From Acidimicrobiia bacterium (GTDB lineage Bacteria > Actinomycetota > Acidimicrobiia > Acidimicrobiales > Ilumatobacteraceae): 7,488 nucleotides of DNA. How positions within the stretch are numbered: the first letter of the stretch is position 1; each line of letters starts with the position of its first letter. The stretch lies in contig RFMT01000316.1 of NCBI GenBank assembly GCA_009927565.1, positions 1 to 7,488 on the forward strand, read 5' to 3'. The notes below the pieces were generated by a model. That model did no database searches. It saw nothing but the letters and a program-made list of their open reading frames with translations, and was not told where the DNA came from. The position numbers were made by a program, and so were the translations under genes. This document shows positions 1-6,729 of this stretch, one piece after another.

Positions 1-297
1 TGCGATGGTGGGTTGCGAAAGTTCTTTGGCAATGGCCAATGCATCATCACCGTATCCTTGCCATGCCAACGGCCAATCTGGGCTCACATGCGAGTCGCCA
101 TGTCCGCGTAAGTCGAACGAAACGCATTCGTAGTCTTCGGTCAGCGTCGCAACGACAGGATCAAAACTTCGACCGTGAAATCCGTTGGCGTGCGAAAAGA
201 GAACGATCTTCGCGGGTGCACTCGATTTGGCACTGTATCGATATGCACAGAGTTGCACGTTGTCAGAAGAACTGACCGAAAACTGATGAATTTGCAC
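1..297 (-). CDS. Alpha/beta hydrolase, N-terminal part (cut by left window edge)
   Basis: Reading the minus strand from a GTG at 297-295 gives 99 uninterrupted codons to the window edge. The protein starts MQIHQFSV. It shows two hallmarks of alpha/beta-hydrolase-fold enzymes: an oxyanion-hole type loop HANGFHGRSF (residues 36-45) after a hydrophobic beta strand, and the strand-turn FDLRGHGDS (61-69). The nucleophile elbow (G-x-S-x-G) and the rest of the triad would lie beyond the left edge, so catalytic competence and substrate cannot be judged. The frame has a stop at 327-325. Between that stop and residue 14 the only usual start codon is this GTG, and no clear ribosome binding site precedes it. 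It is divergent from the acyl-CoA synthetase, 40 bp away. The family includes esterases, epoxide hydrolases and haloperoxidase-like enzymes; nothing here separates them. Confidence 0.87.
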   Translation of the reverse strand, partial: MQIHQFSVSSSDNVQLCAYRYSAKSSAPAKIVLFSHANGFHGRSFDPVVATLTEDYECVSFDLRGHGDSHVSPDWPLAWQGYGDDALAIAKELSQPTIA

Positions 298-337
298 GCT
301 ATTGCATTGTGGCAGATCAGCGCACTACCTTAAAGAA
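298..337. promoter_or_regulatory. Divergent intergenic region between hydrolase and acyl-CoA synthetase
   Basis: These 40 bp must hold the 5' ends of both divergent genes unless the promoters reach into coding sequence. On the plus strand TACCTT (326-331) fits the actinobacterial -10 pattern TANNNT. It ends six bases before the ATG at 338, which is the spacing expected if transcription begins at the A of the start codon (a leaderless mRNA). The only purine-rich stretch before that ATG is AAAGAA, which touches the start codon and is too close to act as a ribosome binding site. On the minus strand I see no equally good hexamer before the GTG at 297; CACAAT (311-306) is the nearest, weak candidate. 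No convincing operator palindrome was found. This is a motif reading only. Confidence 0.35.
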
Positions 338-2107
338 ATGGCAACACGCAAAAAATTGAATAGCAAGAAATCCTCAAAAAAGAGTGGGAAAAAGAGCCCG
401 AAAAAAGTCGCTAAAAAGAAGTCTGGCAAGAAGAAAGTCGCGAAGAAAACGGCGAAGAAAGCCAAGAAGAAAACGGCAAAGAAAACCAAGAAGAAAGTCG
501 CGAAGAAAGTCGCGAAGAAAGCGGCGAAAAAGTCAACTCCAGGTTTGAAAGTTGGCGATGTTGCCAGCATCGTGCGCAATAACGCGCGCAAGCAGCCGAA
601 CGCAGTCTCGCTTGTTTTGGGTGACCGCACATTGACTTGGGCACAACTCTTGACGCGCTCGGCACAAGTGGCACAAGGGTTGCGTCGTGCAGGGGTCAAG
701 CCTCAAGATCGGGTCGCTTTTCTGGATAAAAACGGCATCGAACACTTTGAAGTGTTCTATGGTTGCGCGTTACTTAATGCAGTGAGTGTTGATGTCAACT
801 GGCGATTGGCCGCACCAGAAGTTGCCTACATTGTTAATGACTCTGAGGCTGAAGTCTTAATCGTCGGTCAAGAGTTCGTCGCAATCTTGGATGCGATCGT
901 TAACGAATTGATCAACGTGAAGACGATCATCGTCATCGGTGGCCACCCAAGTCATAACGACTATGAGCGTTGGGTTAGTGCCCAGTCAGCGGTTGATCCA
1001 AAAGTGCCGACCAAGCCGAGCGACATTGCATTTCAGCTCTACTCAAGTGGCACTACTGGTCGACCAAAAGGCGTGATGCTGACTAACGACAACTTCTTTG
1101 CGTTGTTGCCCGCAGCCCGTGATGTTTGGGGGATGTCCGAAAAGACGGTAAATCTTGTTGCGATGCCACTGTTTCACATTGGTGGCGGGGGCTGGGCGAC
1201 AGCGGGACAATATGCAGGCGCAAAGTCGATCATCATGCGCGACGTAGATCCTTCGGCGATGCTGACGCTCATCGAAAAACATCGAATTACTCATGGGTTC
1301 GTAGTGCCCGCACTGTTGCAGTTTGCACTTGTGATGCCAAACATCGGCACAACTGATTTCTCGAGCCTCGAGTTGATCGCCTACGGAGCATCGCCAATTT
1401 CTGAGGCAGTGCTAGAAGGCTCGATCAAGGCTTTCAAGTGTCCGTTTATGCAGGTTTATGGTTTAACTGAAACAACCGGTGTCGTCACCGTGCTTGGGCC
1501 CGAAGACCATGATTTGAGTTCTGCAAACAAAGGTCGCTTGCGTTCGTGCGGTAAGCCATTTACTGGTATTGAATTGCGAATCGTCGACTCAGACACGGGC
1601 AAAGACATGCCGAATGGTGAAGTTGGCGAAATTTGGATTCGCTCACGCCAAATTATGAAGGGCTATTGGAAGATGCCTGACGAGACAGCGAAAGCGATCG
1701 TCAAGGGTGGATGGTTCAGATCGGGTGACGCTGGCTACTTTGACAAAGACGGCTACGTCTATATTTTCGACCGGGTCAAAGACATGATCGTGTCTGGTGG
1801 CGAAAACGTTTATCCAGCAGAAGTTGAGAATGCACTTATGGGCCATCCAGCGATCGCAGATGTGGCCGTAATTGGCGTACCTGATGAGAAGTGGGGCGAG
1901 GTGCCGATGGCGCTTGTCGTGCGCAAACCAGACACGCAAGTTACCGAACAAGAGATAATTTCTTTTGCCAGGCAGCGTCTTGCCGGTTTCAAAACTCCGA
2001 AATCGGTTGGTTGGATCGATGCCCTGCCGCGTAATCCGAGCGGCAAGATTCTGAAAAAAGTTTTACGTGAGCCATACTGGGTAGGTCACACTCGACGCGT
2101 TAACTAG
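338..2107 (+). CDS. Acyl-CoA synthetase (AMP-forming, FadD-like) with lysine-rich N-terminal tail
   Basis: This 589-residue adenylate-forming enzyme should convert a carboxylic acid, ATP and CoA to acyl-CoA, AMP and pyrophosphate. The ANL-superfamily core motifs are intact: phosphate-binding loop YSSGTTGRPKG (residues 235-245), YGLTET (374-379), GWFRSGD with the ribose-binding Asp464, the hinge region DRVKD (478-482) followed by SGGENVYP, and PSGK with catalytic Lys570. Sequence style matches medium/long-chain fatty acyl-CoA ligases, but chain length or ring specificity cannot be read. Unusually, residues 1-65 form a tail with 34 lysines and no acidic residue, built of KK-A/V/S/T units. The family core begins near residue 70. 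I chose ATG 338 because it gives MATRKK directly; an upstream in-frame TTG at 302 would add 12 residues and use part of the short divergent gap. The next gene follows by 33 bp on the same strand, suggesting co-transcription. Confidence 0.95.
   Translation: MATRKKLNSKKSSKKSGKKSPKKVAKKKSGKKKVAKKTAKKAKKKTAKKTKKKVAKKVAKKAAKKSTPGLKVGDVASIVRNNARKQPNAVSLVLGDRTLTWAQLLTRSAQVAQGLRRAGVKPQDRVAFLDKNGIEHFEVFYGCALLNAVSVDVNWRLAAPEVAYIVNDSEAEVLIVGQEFVAILDAIVNELINVKTIIVIGGHPSHNDYERWVSAQSAVDPKVPTKPSDIAFQLYSSGTTGRPKGVMLTNDNFFALLPAARDVWGMSEKTVNLVAMPLFHIGGGGWATAGQYAGAKSIIMRDVDPSAMLTLIEKHRITHGFVVPALLQFALVMPNIGTTDFSSLELIAYGASPISEAVLEGSIKAFKCPFMQVYGLTETTGVVTVLGPEDHDLSSANKGRLRSCGKPFTGIELRIVDSDTGKDMPNGEVGEIWIRSRQIMKGYWKMPDETAKAIVKGGWFRSGDAGYFDKDGYVYIFDRVKDMIVSGGENVYPAEVENALMGHPAIADVAVIGVPDEKWGEVPMALVVRKPDTQVTEQEIISFARQRLAGFKTPKSVGWIDALPRNPSGKILKKVLREPYWVGHTRRVN
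427..508 (+). repeat. Internal direct repeats encoding the lysine-rich tail
   Basis: A 22-bp segment at 427-448 recurs exactly at 487-508, an offset of 60 bp or 20 codons, both copies encoding KKKVAKK in the same frame. Between and after them lie degenerate versions of the 12-bp unit GTCGCGAAGAAA, which is itself tandem at 497-508 and 509-520 except for the codon variation that follows (GCGGCG). The array is in frame and lacks stops. It probably grew by slippage or unequal recombination while selection kept lysine pairs. The opposite strand is an open, phenylalanine-rich shadow that I do not consider a gene. Confidence 0.8.
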
Positions 2108-2108
2108 G

Positions 2109-2124
2109 TTTCGCTGCGGCGAAA
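2109..2124 (+). other. Small hairpin in the gap between acyl-CoA synthetase and LLM oxidoreductase
   Basis: TTTCGC and GCGAAA form a perfect 6-bp inverted repeat around a TGCG loop, starting one base after the synthetase stop codon and ending 16 bases before the next ATG. It is followed by AAACAG rather than a T-run, so it does not look like an intrinsic terminator on either strand. It could protect the upstream transcript end, serve as a processing site or tune expression of the downstream gene. A chance origin is possible because the stem is short. Confidence 0.4.
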
Positions 2125-2140
2125 AACAGAAAGTAGTTAT

Positions 2141-3196
2141 ATGAAACTTTCAATGATGATCAACTACATTTCTGATTTTCAGACATCAGCCAAGCGGGTA
2201 GTCGAACTTGAAAAAGTTGGCCTCGATATGGTTTGGGTTGCCGAGGCTTACAGTTACGACGCAATTTCGCAAATCGGATATCTGGCTGCAGTAACCGAGC
2301 GCGTACAAATTGGTACCGGCATTATCAACGTATTTTCGCGTACCGCTGCGCTAACCGCAATGACTGCCGCAGGTTGTGACTATGTCAGCAACGGCCGATT
2401 TGTTTTGGGTCTTGGCGCTTCTGGTCCACAAGTGATTGAGGGATTTCACGGCGTGCCATACGAGAAGCCAATGCAACGGACGAAAGAATATATAGAAGTG
2501 TGTCGTGAAGTTTGGCGTCGAGAGCAACCGCTTAATTACAGCGGCAAGACGGTGCAAGTACCATTGCCGGCAGGTCAGGGCACAGGCTTAGGTAAAGCGT
2601 TGAAACTCATCAATCATCCAGTGCGAAGCGAGATTCCTATTTGGTGGGCGTCGCTCAAAGACAAAAGTGTTGAGGCAACTGCAGAAATCGCCGATGGTTG
2701 GATGCCGGTCTTCTTTTTGCCAGAGAAGTTCGAAAATGTCTGGGGTAAGTCGCTGAAGGCGGGTTTGGCCAAGCGAAGTGCAAATTTAAAACAACTCGAC
2801 GTATCTGCGGGTGGAATGTTGCATATTGATGAGTCGCTGACACCGGCTAAACAACATGAGGTTCTAGATTTCGCTCGACCTAGTTATGCGTTGTATGTCG
2901 GTGGCATGGGTGCTCGCGGTAAAAACTTTTATAACGACATGTGTCGCGACTACGGTTACGAAAAAGAGGCCGTTGAGATTCAAGATCTGTATCTCGACGG
3001 CAAAAAGAAAGAAGCCGCTGCGGCGATACCGTCCGAATGGTTAGAGCTTTCGAACCTTGTTGGGCCGCGAAGCTACATCAAAGAGCGAATCGGCGCGTTC
3101 AAAGAAGCAGGTGTGACTGTGCTTCAGGTGAATCCGGTTGGTCCTGATCCTGTGCGTGAAATTGAAACGCTTCGCTCTATTTTGGACGAATCGTAA
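2141..3196 (+). CDS. LLM-class F420-dependent oxidoreductase (Rv3520c-like)
   Basis: The 351-residue protein belongs to the bacterial luciferase-like monooxygenase fold, a TIM barrel. In Actinobacteria such enzymes commonly use reduced coenzyme F420, and some use FMN. Supporting segments are the N-terminal strand and helix ending GLDMVWVAEAYSYD (27-40), the TERVQIGTGI strand (52-61), the conserved GRFVLGLGASGPQ (85-97) that contributes to the cofactor pocket, and the EIADGW segment before the variable C-terminal half. Overall resemblance, including the KALKLINHPVR stretch, is to the mycobacterial Rv3520c-type family, recognised from memory rather than by search. The substrate is unknown. ATG 2141 fits the family N-terminus; no strong ribosome binding site precedes it. 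It probably shares a transcript with the acyl-CoA synthetase, so an acyl-CoA-linked or sterol-like substrate is conceivable, but this is inference. Its stop lies 11 bp from the convergent MFS gene. Confidence 0.93.
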   Translation: MKLSMMINYISDFQTSAKRVVELEKVGLDMVWVAEAYSYDAISQIGYLAAVTERVQIGTGIINVFSRTAALTAMTAAGCDYVSNGRFVLGLGASGPQVIEGFHGVPYEKPMQRTKEYIEVCREVWRREQPLNYSGKTVQVPLPAGQGTGLGKALKLINHPVRSEIPIWWASLKDKSVEATAEIADGWMPVFFLPEKFENVWGKSLKAGLAKRSANLKQLDVSAGGMLHIDESLTPAKQHEVLDFARPSYALYVGGMGARGKNFYNDMCRDYGYEKEAVEIQDLYLDGKKKEAAAAIPSEWLELSNLVGPRSYIKERIGAFKEAGVTVLQVNPVGPDPVREIETLRSILDES

Positions 3197-3207
3197 TATC
3201 TATACAG

Positions 3208-4440
3208 TTAGTTAGTCGCCACGTTTAATTTCAAGCTGGCGCGAACATGTCGTGTCGACAGCAAATAAATAATTGATGCACAAATAGCAATTAGTGCAAA
3301 CACCGCGATCGTGCCGCGTGCGCCGATATATTCAGAGACGACACCAGCAAGCAGGCTGCTCAGCCCAAGCGAGAGTGTGATTAGTGCAAAGTCGCCGGCC
3401 AAAACTCTGCCGCGCATTTCGTCGGGGCAACGCACCTGTAATCCGTAAGTAGAAAGAGTCCATTGCGCACCGCCACCCAAGTGGGCCAGCCCAATAAACA
3501 TTGCTGCAACAATCAGAACGGGCGAAGCAGAAGCAGCAAGATAGCCGCCAGCAAACCCAAGACCTGCGACGCCGCAGACCAAAATGACGCGAGACAAATC
3601 GTTTTTGACGAAGCGCGCGGCAACTAATGGCCCGAGGGCGCTGCCAACACCGCGTAAGCCGAGCATCAAGCCACGGCCTGCATCGCCGCTATTAAATGAG
3701 TCTGCGGCAAAGACTGCAAGTTGGCTGACGACGCCCGCGCCAACTGCAAAAGTCATCTTTGACATGAGTAACGCCATGATCGCAGGGTCTGACTTTGCGA
3801 GATGCAACGCTTCACCCATGTCGCGAATCGGATGAATTCGACGAGTTTGAATCTTTGTTCGTGCCTCTTGCATCGGGCGGGTGACGAGCGCGATCAAAAA
3901 TGCTGCAACAATGAACGTGGCGAGATCGGCAATAAATGCCGCGTTGCGTCCGAATGCTTGCGAGAAAACACCTCCGATGCCAGCGCCGGCTGCCAACATG
4001 ACGCCCCAGCTACTGCCAAAAATTGCGTTCGCTTGTCGCAGTTCATCTGGGTTTTTAGCCAAATTTGGTATAGCGGCTTCGAGTGCCGGACGAACAAATG
4101 CAGCGAGCGCGGCGATTGAACCTTGGGCGACGAAGGCAATCCAAATTCGTGAGTCACCAATCAACAAGAAACTTGCGGCGGCGATCGCTTGCAAAAATGA
4201 AACGACAATTAAAACTTTGCGGCGATCGTAGCGATCGGCAACTGGCCCCCCGATTGGCGATGCCAGAAATGACGGCAGCGAAAACGCAACTAGCAACAAC
4301 GAGACAAGAAATTTTGAGCCAGTTAGATCTTGAACCAACCCAGCAAGAGCGACGAAGGTGAACCAGTCGCCTATAAACGAAAGATTTTGGGCGACGAACA
4401 GCAGACGCAACTCGCGGTTGGTTTTTAAAACTTTAAACAT
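3208..4440 (-). CDS. MFS transporter, EntS/MFS_3-type exporter
   Basis: A 410-residue inner-membrane protein with about twelve hydrophobic segments. Early features are the membrane-entry motif IGDWFTFVAL (23-32) and the cytoplasmic loop GGPVADRYDRRK (64-75), matching MFS motif A (G-x3-D-R-x-x-R-R/K). Further on come the RPALEAAIPNL stretch (117-127) and AN (137-138), typical of the enterobactin-exporter-like MFS_3 group, and the second-half loop MRGRV (342-346). Proton-driven efflux of a small molecule is the family expectation; substrate unknown. ATG 4440 follows the nitronate monooxygenase stop by only nine bases, so it is almost certainly the last gene of the three-gene minus-strand unit and depends on translation from upstream. 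The length is normal and no frameshift is visible. It might export a product or toxic intermediate of the two preceding oxidoreductases, which is speculation from position. Confidence 0.93.
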   Translation of the reverse strand: MFKVLKTNRELRLLFVAQNLSFIGDWFTFVALAGLVQDLTGSKFLVSLLLVAFSLPSFLASPIGGPVADRYDRRKVLIVVSFLQAIAAASFLLIGDSRIWIAFVAQGSIAALAAFVRPALEAAIPNLAKNPDELRQANAIFGSSWGVMLAAGAGIGGVFSQAFGRNAAFIADLATFIVAAFLIALVTRPMQEARTKIQTRRIHPIRDMGEALHLAKSDPAIMALLMSKMTFAVGAGVVSQLAVFAADSFNSGDAGRGLMLGLRGVGSALGPLVAARFVKNDLSRVILVCGVAGLGFAGGYLAASASPVLIVAAMFIGLAHLGGGAQWTLSTYGLQVRCPDEMRGRVLAGDFALITLSLGLSSLLAGVVSEYIGARGTIAVFALIAICASIIYLLSTRHVRASLKLNVATN

Positions 4441-4449
4441 TAGGCCGTT

Positions 4450-5406
4450 TTATTTGTCGAGTGACTTTAAAATTTGCTCGGCTTGCTCGACGATCTGCGT
4501 CACAATTTTTCCGGCCGGTATTAGCTCGTTGATTGAGCCTGTGCCTTGACCCGCGGGGTAGAACTCACGTGAAGTATCAACTTGTGTGCCAGATGGATAA
4601 CCGAGGTGGTTCACGTTTGCTTGAGTTGAAGCAATTGCCTGCAGCGGAAACGATTGAATCTCGTTTGGGTGTTGTTCGTAGTGATTTGTCCATTCGTTGC
4701 GCACGACTCGACAGGGTTTGCCCGTATATGAGCGACTGATTACAGTGTCGTCTTCACGGCTAGCCACGAGCGCTTCTTTGTATCCGTTGACTGCACGTGC
4801 TTCGGGTGTGGCGATGAACCGCGTGCCGACCCAAATCGCATCTGCACCGAGAGCGAGCGAAGCAACAAGACCGCGACCGTCGAAGATTCCGCCGGCTGCA
4901 ACTACGGGTACATGTCCTGCAACTGCGTCTACCACTTGAGGAACTAGTGCCATCGTTGCAACAAGACCCGTGTGGCCGCCAGCCTCGGTGCCTTGAGCAA
5001 CCACGAAGTCGCAACCACTGGCAACTGCGGCAACTGCGTGTCGAACTTTTCCGCACATCGAACCAACCAAAATATTATGACTGTGCAACAAGTCGATTGC
5101 GTCGCGTGGCACGCCGAGACCCGCAACAAAAATTCGCGCACCGCCATCAATCACGTCGCGGATACCTTGCTCAAAATGTTGCGGCAAAGCAGTTAGCAAA
5201 TCGACGCCGAATGGTTTGTCTGTAAGTTTCTTGACAGCGCTAATTTCTTGTGCGAGTTCGCCTTCGCGCATCGTTGATGCACCAAGAGTGCCGATACCTC
5301 CAGCTTGGCTTACTGCAGCCACAAGTTCGTGGTAAGAAACACCACCCATGCCCGCCAACATCACGGGATGTTCGATTTCGAACAAATCAGTTATACGAGT
5401 GCGCAC
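4450..5406 (-). CDS. Nitronate monooxygenase (2-nitropropane dioxygenase family)
   Basis: A 318-residue FMN-dependent TIM-barrel enzyme, expected to oxidise alkyl nitronates such as propionate-3-nitronate to carbonyl compounds and nitrite, a detoxification role in the cytoplasm. Motifs seen: the N-terminal HPVMLAGMGGVS (13-24), the AGGIGTLGAS stretch that follows, GTEAGGHTG (139-147) with the presumed catalytic base His145, and the phosphate-binding AAGGIFDGRG (170-179) followed by LGADAIWVGTRF. Some proteins of this family act instead as enoyl-reductase-like flavoproteins (FabK relatives), so the exact reaction is uncertain. The open frame extends to 5532 inside the preceding gene, but homology begins at MRTRITDLF. 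The GTG at 5406-5404 is therefore the start, leaving a 29-bp gap after the flavoprotein stop. The MFS gene follows after nine bases. Confidence 0.93.
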   Translation of the reverse strand: MRTRITDLFEIEHPVMLAGMGGVSYHELVAAVSQAGGIGTLGASTMREGELAQEISAVKKLTDKPFGVDLLTALPQHFEQGIRDVIDGGARIFVAGLGVPRDAIDLLHSHNILVGSMCGKVRHAVAAVASGCDFVVAQGTEAGGHTGLVATMALVPQVVDAVAGHVPVVAAGGIFDGRGLVASLALGADAIWVGTRFIATPEARAVNGYKEALVASREDDTVISRSYTGKPCRVVRNEWTNHYEQHPNEIQSFPLQAIASTQANVNHLGYPSGTQVDTSREFYPAGQGTGSINELIPAGKIVTQIVEQAEQILKSLDK

Positions 5407-5435
5407 GGCTAACCAACTTAGTTCGTTCTGGGTAG

Positions 5436-6704
5436 TTAACTTGCTTTGAACGCACCGTCTCGCTTCAGAAATCTTCTGTGCCAACGCCATGGTGTCAGCA
5501 CTGCGGCCCGTGGTTCGTCTTCGAACATCCATCGGACAAAATTGCGCCGCGACCAGTCGGAAGCGCCGACGACGCGCAAAACACCGCGCGTAAGTAGGGC
5601 GTTTTTCAAGATTTTGCCGAGCATAAAACTCATTCGGTGATCGGCAAAAAATTCACGCTTGATTTTTCGAGCATAAGATCTGCAAATTTTGTGTTGGTTG
5701 AATTGCGCCGAACTGGTGATTGCTTCGCCGGCGAGCAAACCAGTGAGCAAAGCCTGACCGATGCCTTCGCCAGTCATCGTGTCGGCAGCGCAAACAGCGT
5801 CGCCAATAAATAGTGTGCGACCCGAAAAGAGTTTCGCCGATGTGATTCGGGCCGGAATTGGCCACGCCGTGTGTCGACCTTCAAGCATCGCGTCTTGACC
5901 GAGCGCAGAGGCAATATGTGGGCGAGTGAGAAGTTCGACCCAAAGTGCTTTCATTTCTTGAACTGAATATTTCGAGCCTCGCAATATGCCAAACCCGATG
6001 TTGGCGCGACCATTTGGCAACGGAAACGACCAGGCGTAGCCAGGCAACAAGTCTCTTTCGAACCAGACGAACAGTTGTTTGCTCGCAGGGCCAGTGACAT
6101 TGTTGACATATTGACGAAACGCGTGCCACTCACCGAGGTAGCCGCTCTGTGCGACACCAAGAGATTTTCGTACAGGAGACCACATTCCGTCAGCGGCGAT
6201 CAAAAATTTGGCTTTGATTTCTTTTAATTCATTTGCCGAGTCTGTGTTGATGACAATTTCATTTGAGTTTTGTCGCGCAACTGAAACGAACGCGCAATTT
6301 TCGATTACCCGAACACCACTTGATCGCGCATGCTGCACGAGGGCATTGTCAAGTTCAATTCGTGGAGCAATTGCGGCAAACTGACCTGCGTTACTTTTGC
6401 GCGCATTCGGAAGATCGAGTTGAATTTCACGACCCGACGGTGAGCGAAGTGCAACTTCGTCACAGATTTGATAATTCGCAACTGTTCTCGGGTCGAAGCC
6501 CAGCATTTCTAGAACGCGAAGTGCTCCGGTTGTGAGACCGTCCCCACAACATTTGTCGCGTGGAAAAGTGGCTTTGTCGATGATCAACACATCTTTGCCA
6601 CTAGCAACAAGGGTGAGTGCTGCCGCGACGCCCGCCGGACCAGCGCCGACAATTAATACGTCGCAGTGGCTTGTTGCTTTTTGTTGCGAAATAGCATTGA
6701 CCAC
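5436..6704 (-). CDS. Geranylgeranyl reductase family FAD-dependent oxidoreductase
   Basis: A 422-residue flavoprotein of the p-hydroxybenzoate hydroxylase fold. It has an N-terminal dinucleotide-binding motif VGAGPAG (19-25), an acidic residue closing strand two (Asp43), the family segment FPRDKCCGDGL (47-57), an AADGMWSPVRK stretch before the middle domain, the PGYAWSFPLPNGRANIGFG segment, and the second FAD motif GDAVCAADTMTGEGIG (301-316). The family reduces isoprenoid double bonds in chlorophyll, archaeal lipids or, for mycobacterial MenJ, the menaquinone tail. In an actinobacterium a menaquinone or carotenoid-type prenyl substrate is the best guess. The frame stays open upstream to 7112, but that part is antisense to the well-supported SDR gene. 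The GTG at 6704-6702 gives a normal N-terminus a few residues before the first strand. It heads a minus-strand unit with nitronate monooxygenase and MFS transporter. Confidence 0.92.
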   Translation of the reverse strand: MVNAISQQKATSHCDVLIVGAGPAGVAAALTLVASGKDVLIIDKATFPRDKCCGDGLTTGALRVLEMLGFDPRTVANYQICDEVALRSPSGREIQLDLPNARKSNAGQFAAIAPRIELDNALVQHARSSGVRVIENCAFVSVARQNSNEIVINTDSANELKEIKAKFLIAADGMWSPVRKSLGVAQSGYLGEWHAFRQYVNNVTGPASKQLFVWFERDLLPGYAWSFPLPNGRANIGFGILRGSKYSVQEMKALWVELLTRPHIASALGQDAMLEGRHTAWPIPARITSAKLFSGRTLFIGDAVCAADTMTGEGIGQALLTGLLAGEAITSSAQFNQHKICRSYARKIKREFFADHRMSFMLGKILKNALLTRGVLRVVGASDWSRRNFVRWMFEDEPRAAVLTPWRWHRRFLKRDGAFKAS

Positions 6705-6729
6705 GAGCCTCAGGCTAGAGTTCTCGGCG
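6705..6729. promoter_or_regulatory. Compact divergent promoter region with palindrome
   Basis: Only 25 bp separate the start codons of the flavoprotein (minus) and the SDR (plus). Within it AGCCTCAGGCT (6706-6716) is a perfect 5-bp inverted repeat around one central base. Two TANNNT hexamers diverge from a shared CTAG (6715-6718): TAGAGT on the plus strand (6716-6721), eight bases before the SDR ATG, and TAGCCT on the minus strand (6717-6712), seven bases before the flavoprotein GTG. Both spacings fit transcription starting at or within about two bases of the start codon. The palindrome overlaps the minus-strand hexamer and could be a small operator. AGAG (6717-6720) might alternatively act as a weak ribosome binding site for the SDR, and GAGG close to the GTG for the flavoprotein. 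Confidence 0.35.

Noticed and set aside
39..275. Plus-strand 78-codon open frame
   Set aside because: The minus strand here encodes recognisable alpha/beta-hydrolase motifs; the plus-strand translation is Arg/His-rich with no domain character.
298..337. Possible KstR-type operator, given the lipid/sterol-like gene content
   Set aside because: No AAC-nn-GTT core is present in this gap, nor in the 6705-6729 gap.
325..699. Minus-strand open frame with long phenylalanine-rich runs, resembling a membrane peptide
   Set aside because: It is the complement of the AAG/AAA lysine codons of the acyl-CoA synthetase tail, so the FF pattern is a mirror of KK codons and not independent coding evidence.
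3217..3241. Inverted repeat CGCCA...TGGCG near the convergent junction as a terminator
   Set aside because: Only five base pairs around a 15-base loop, inside the MFS coding end, and not followed by a T-run.
5407..5532. Upstream extension of the nitronate monooxygenase frame
   Set aside because: It mostly overlaps the end of the flavoprotein gene in another frame, and family similarity starts at the GTG at 5406.
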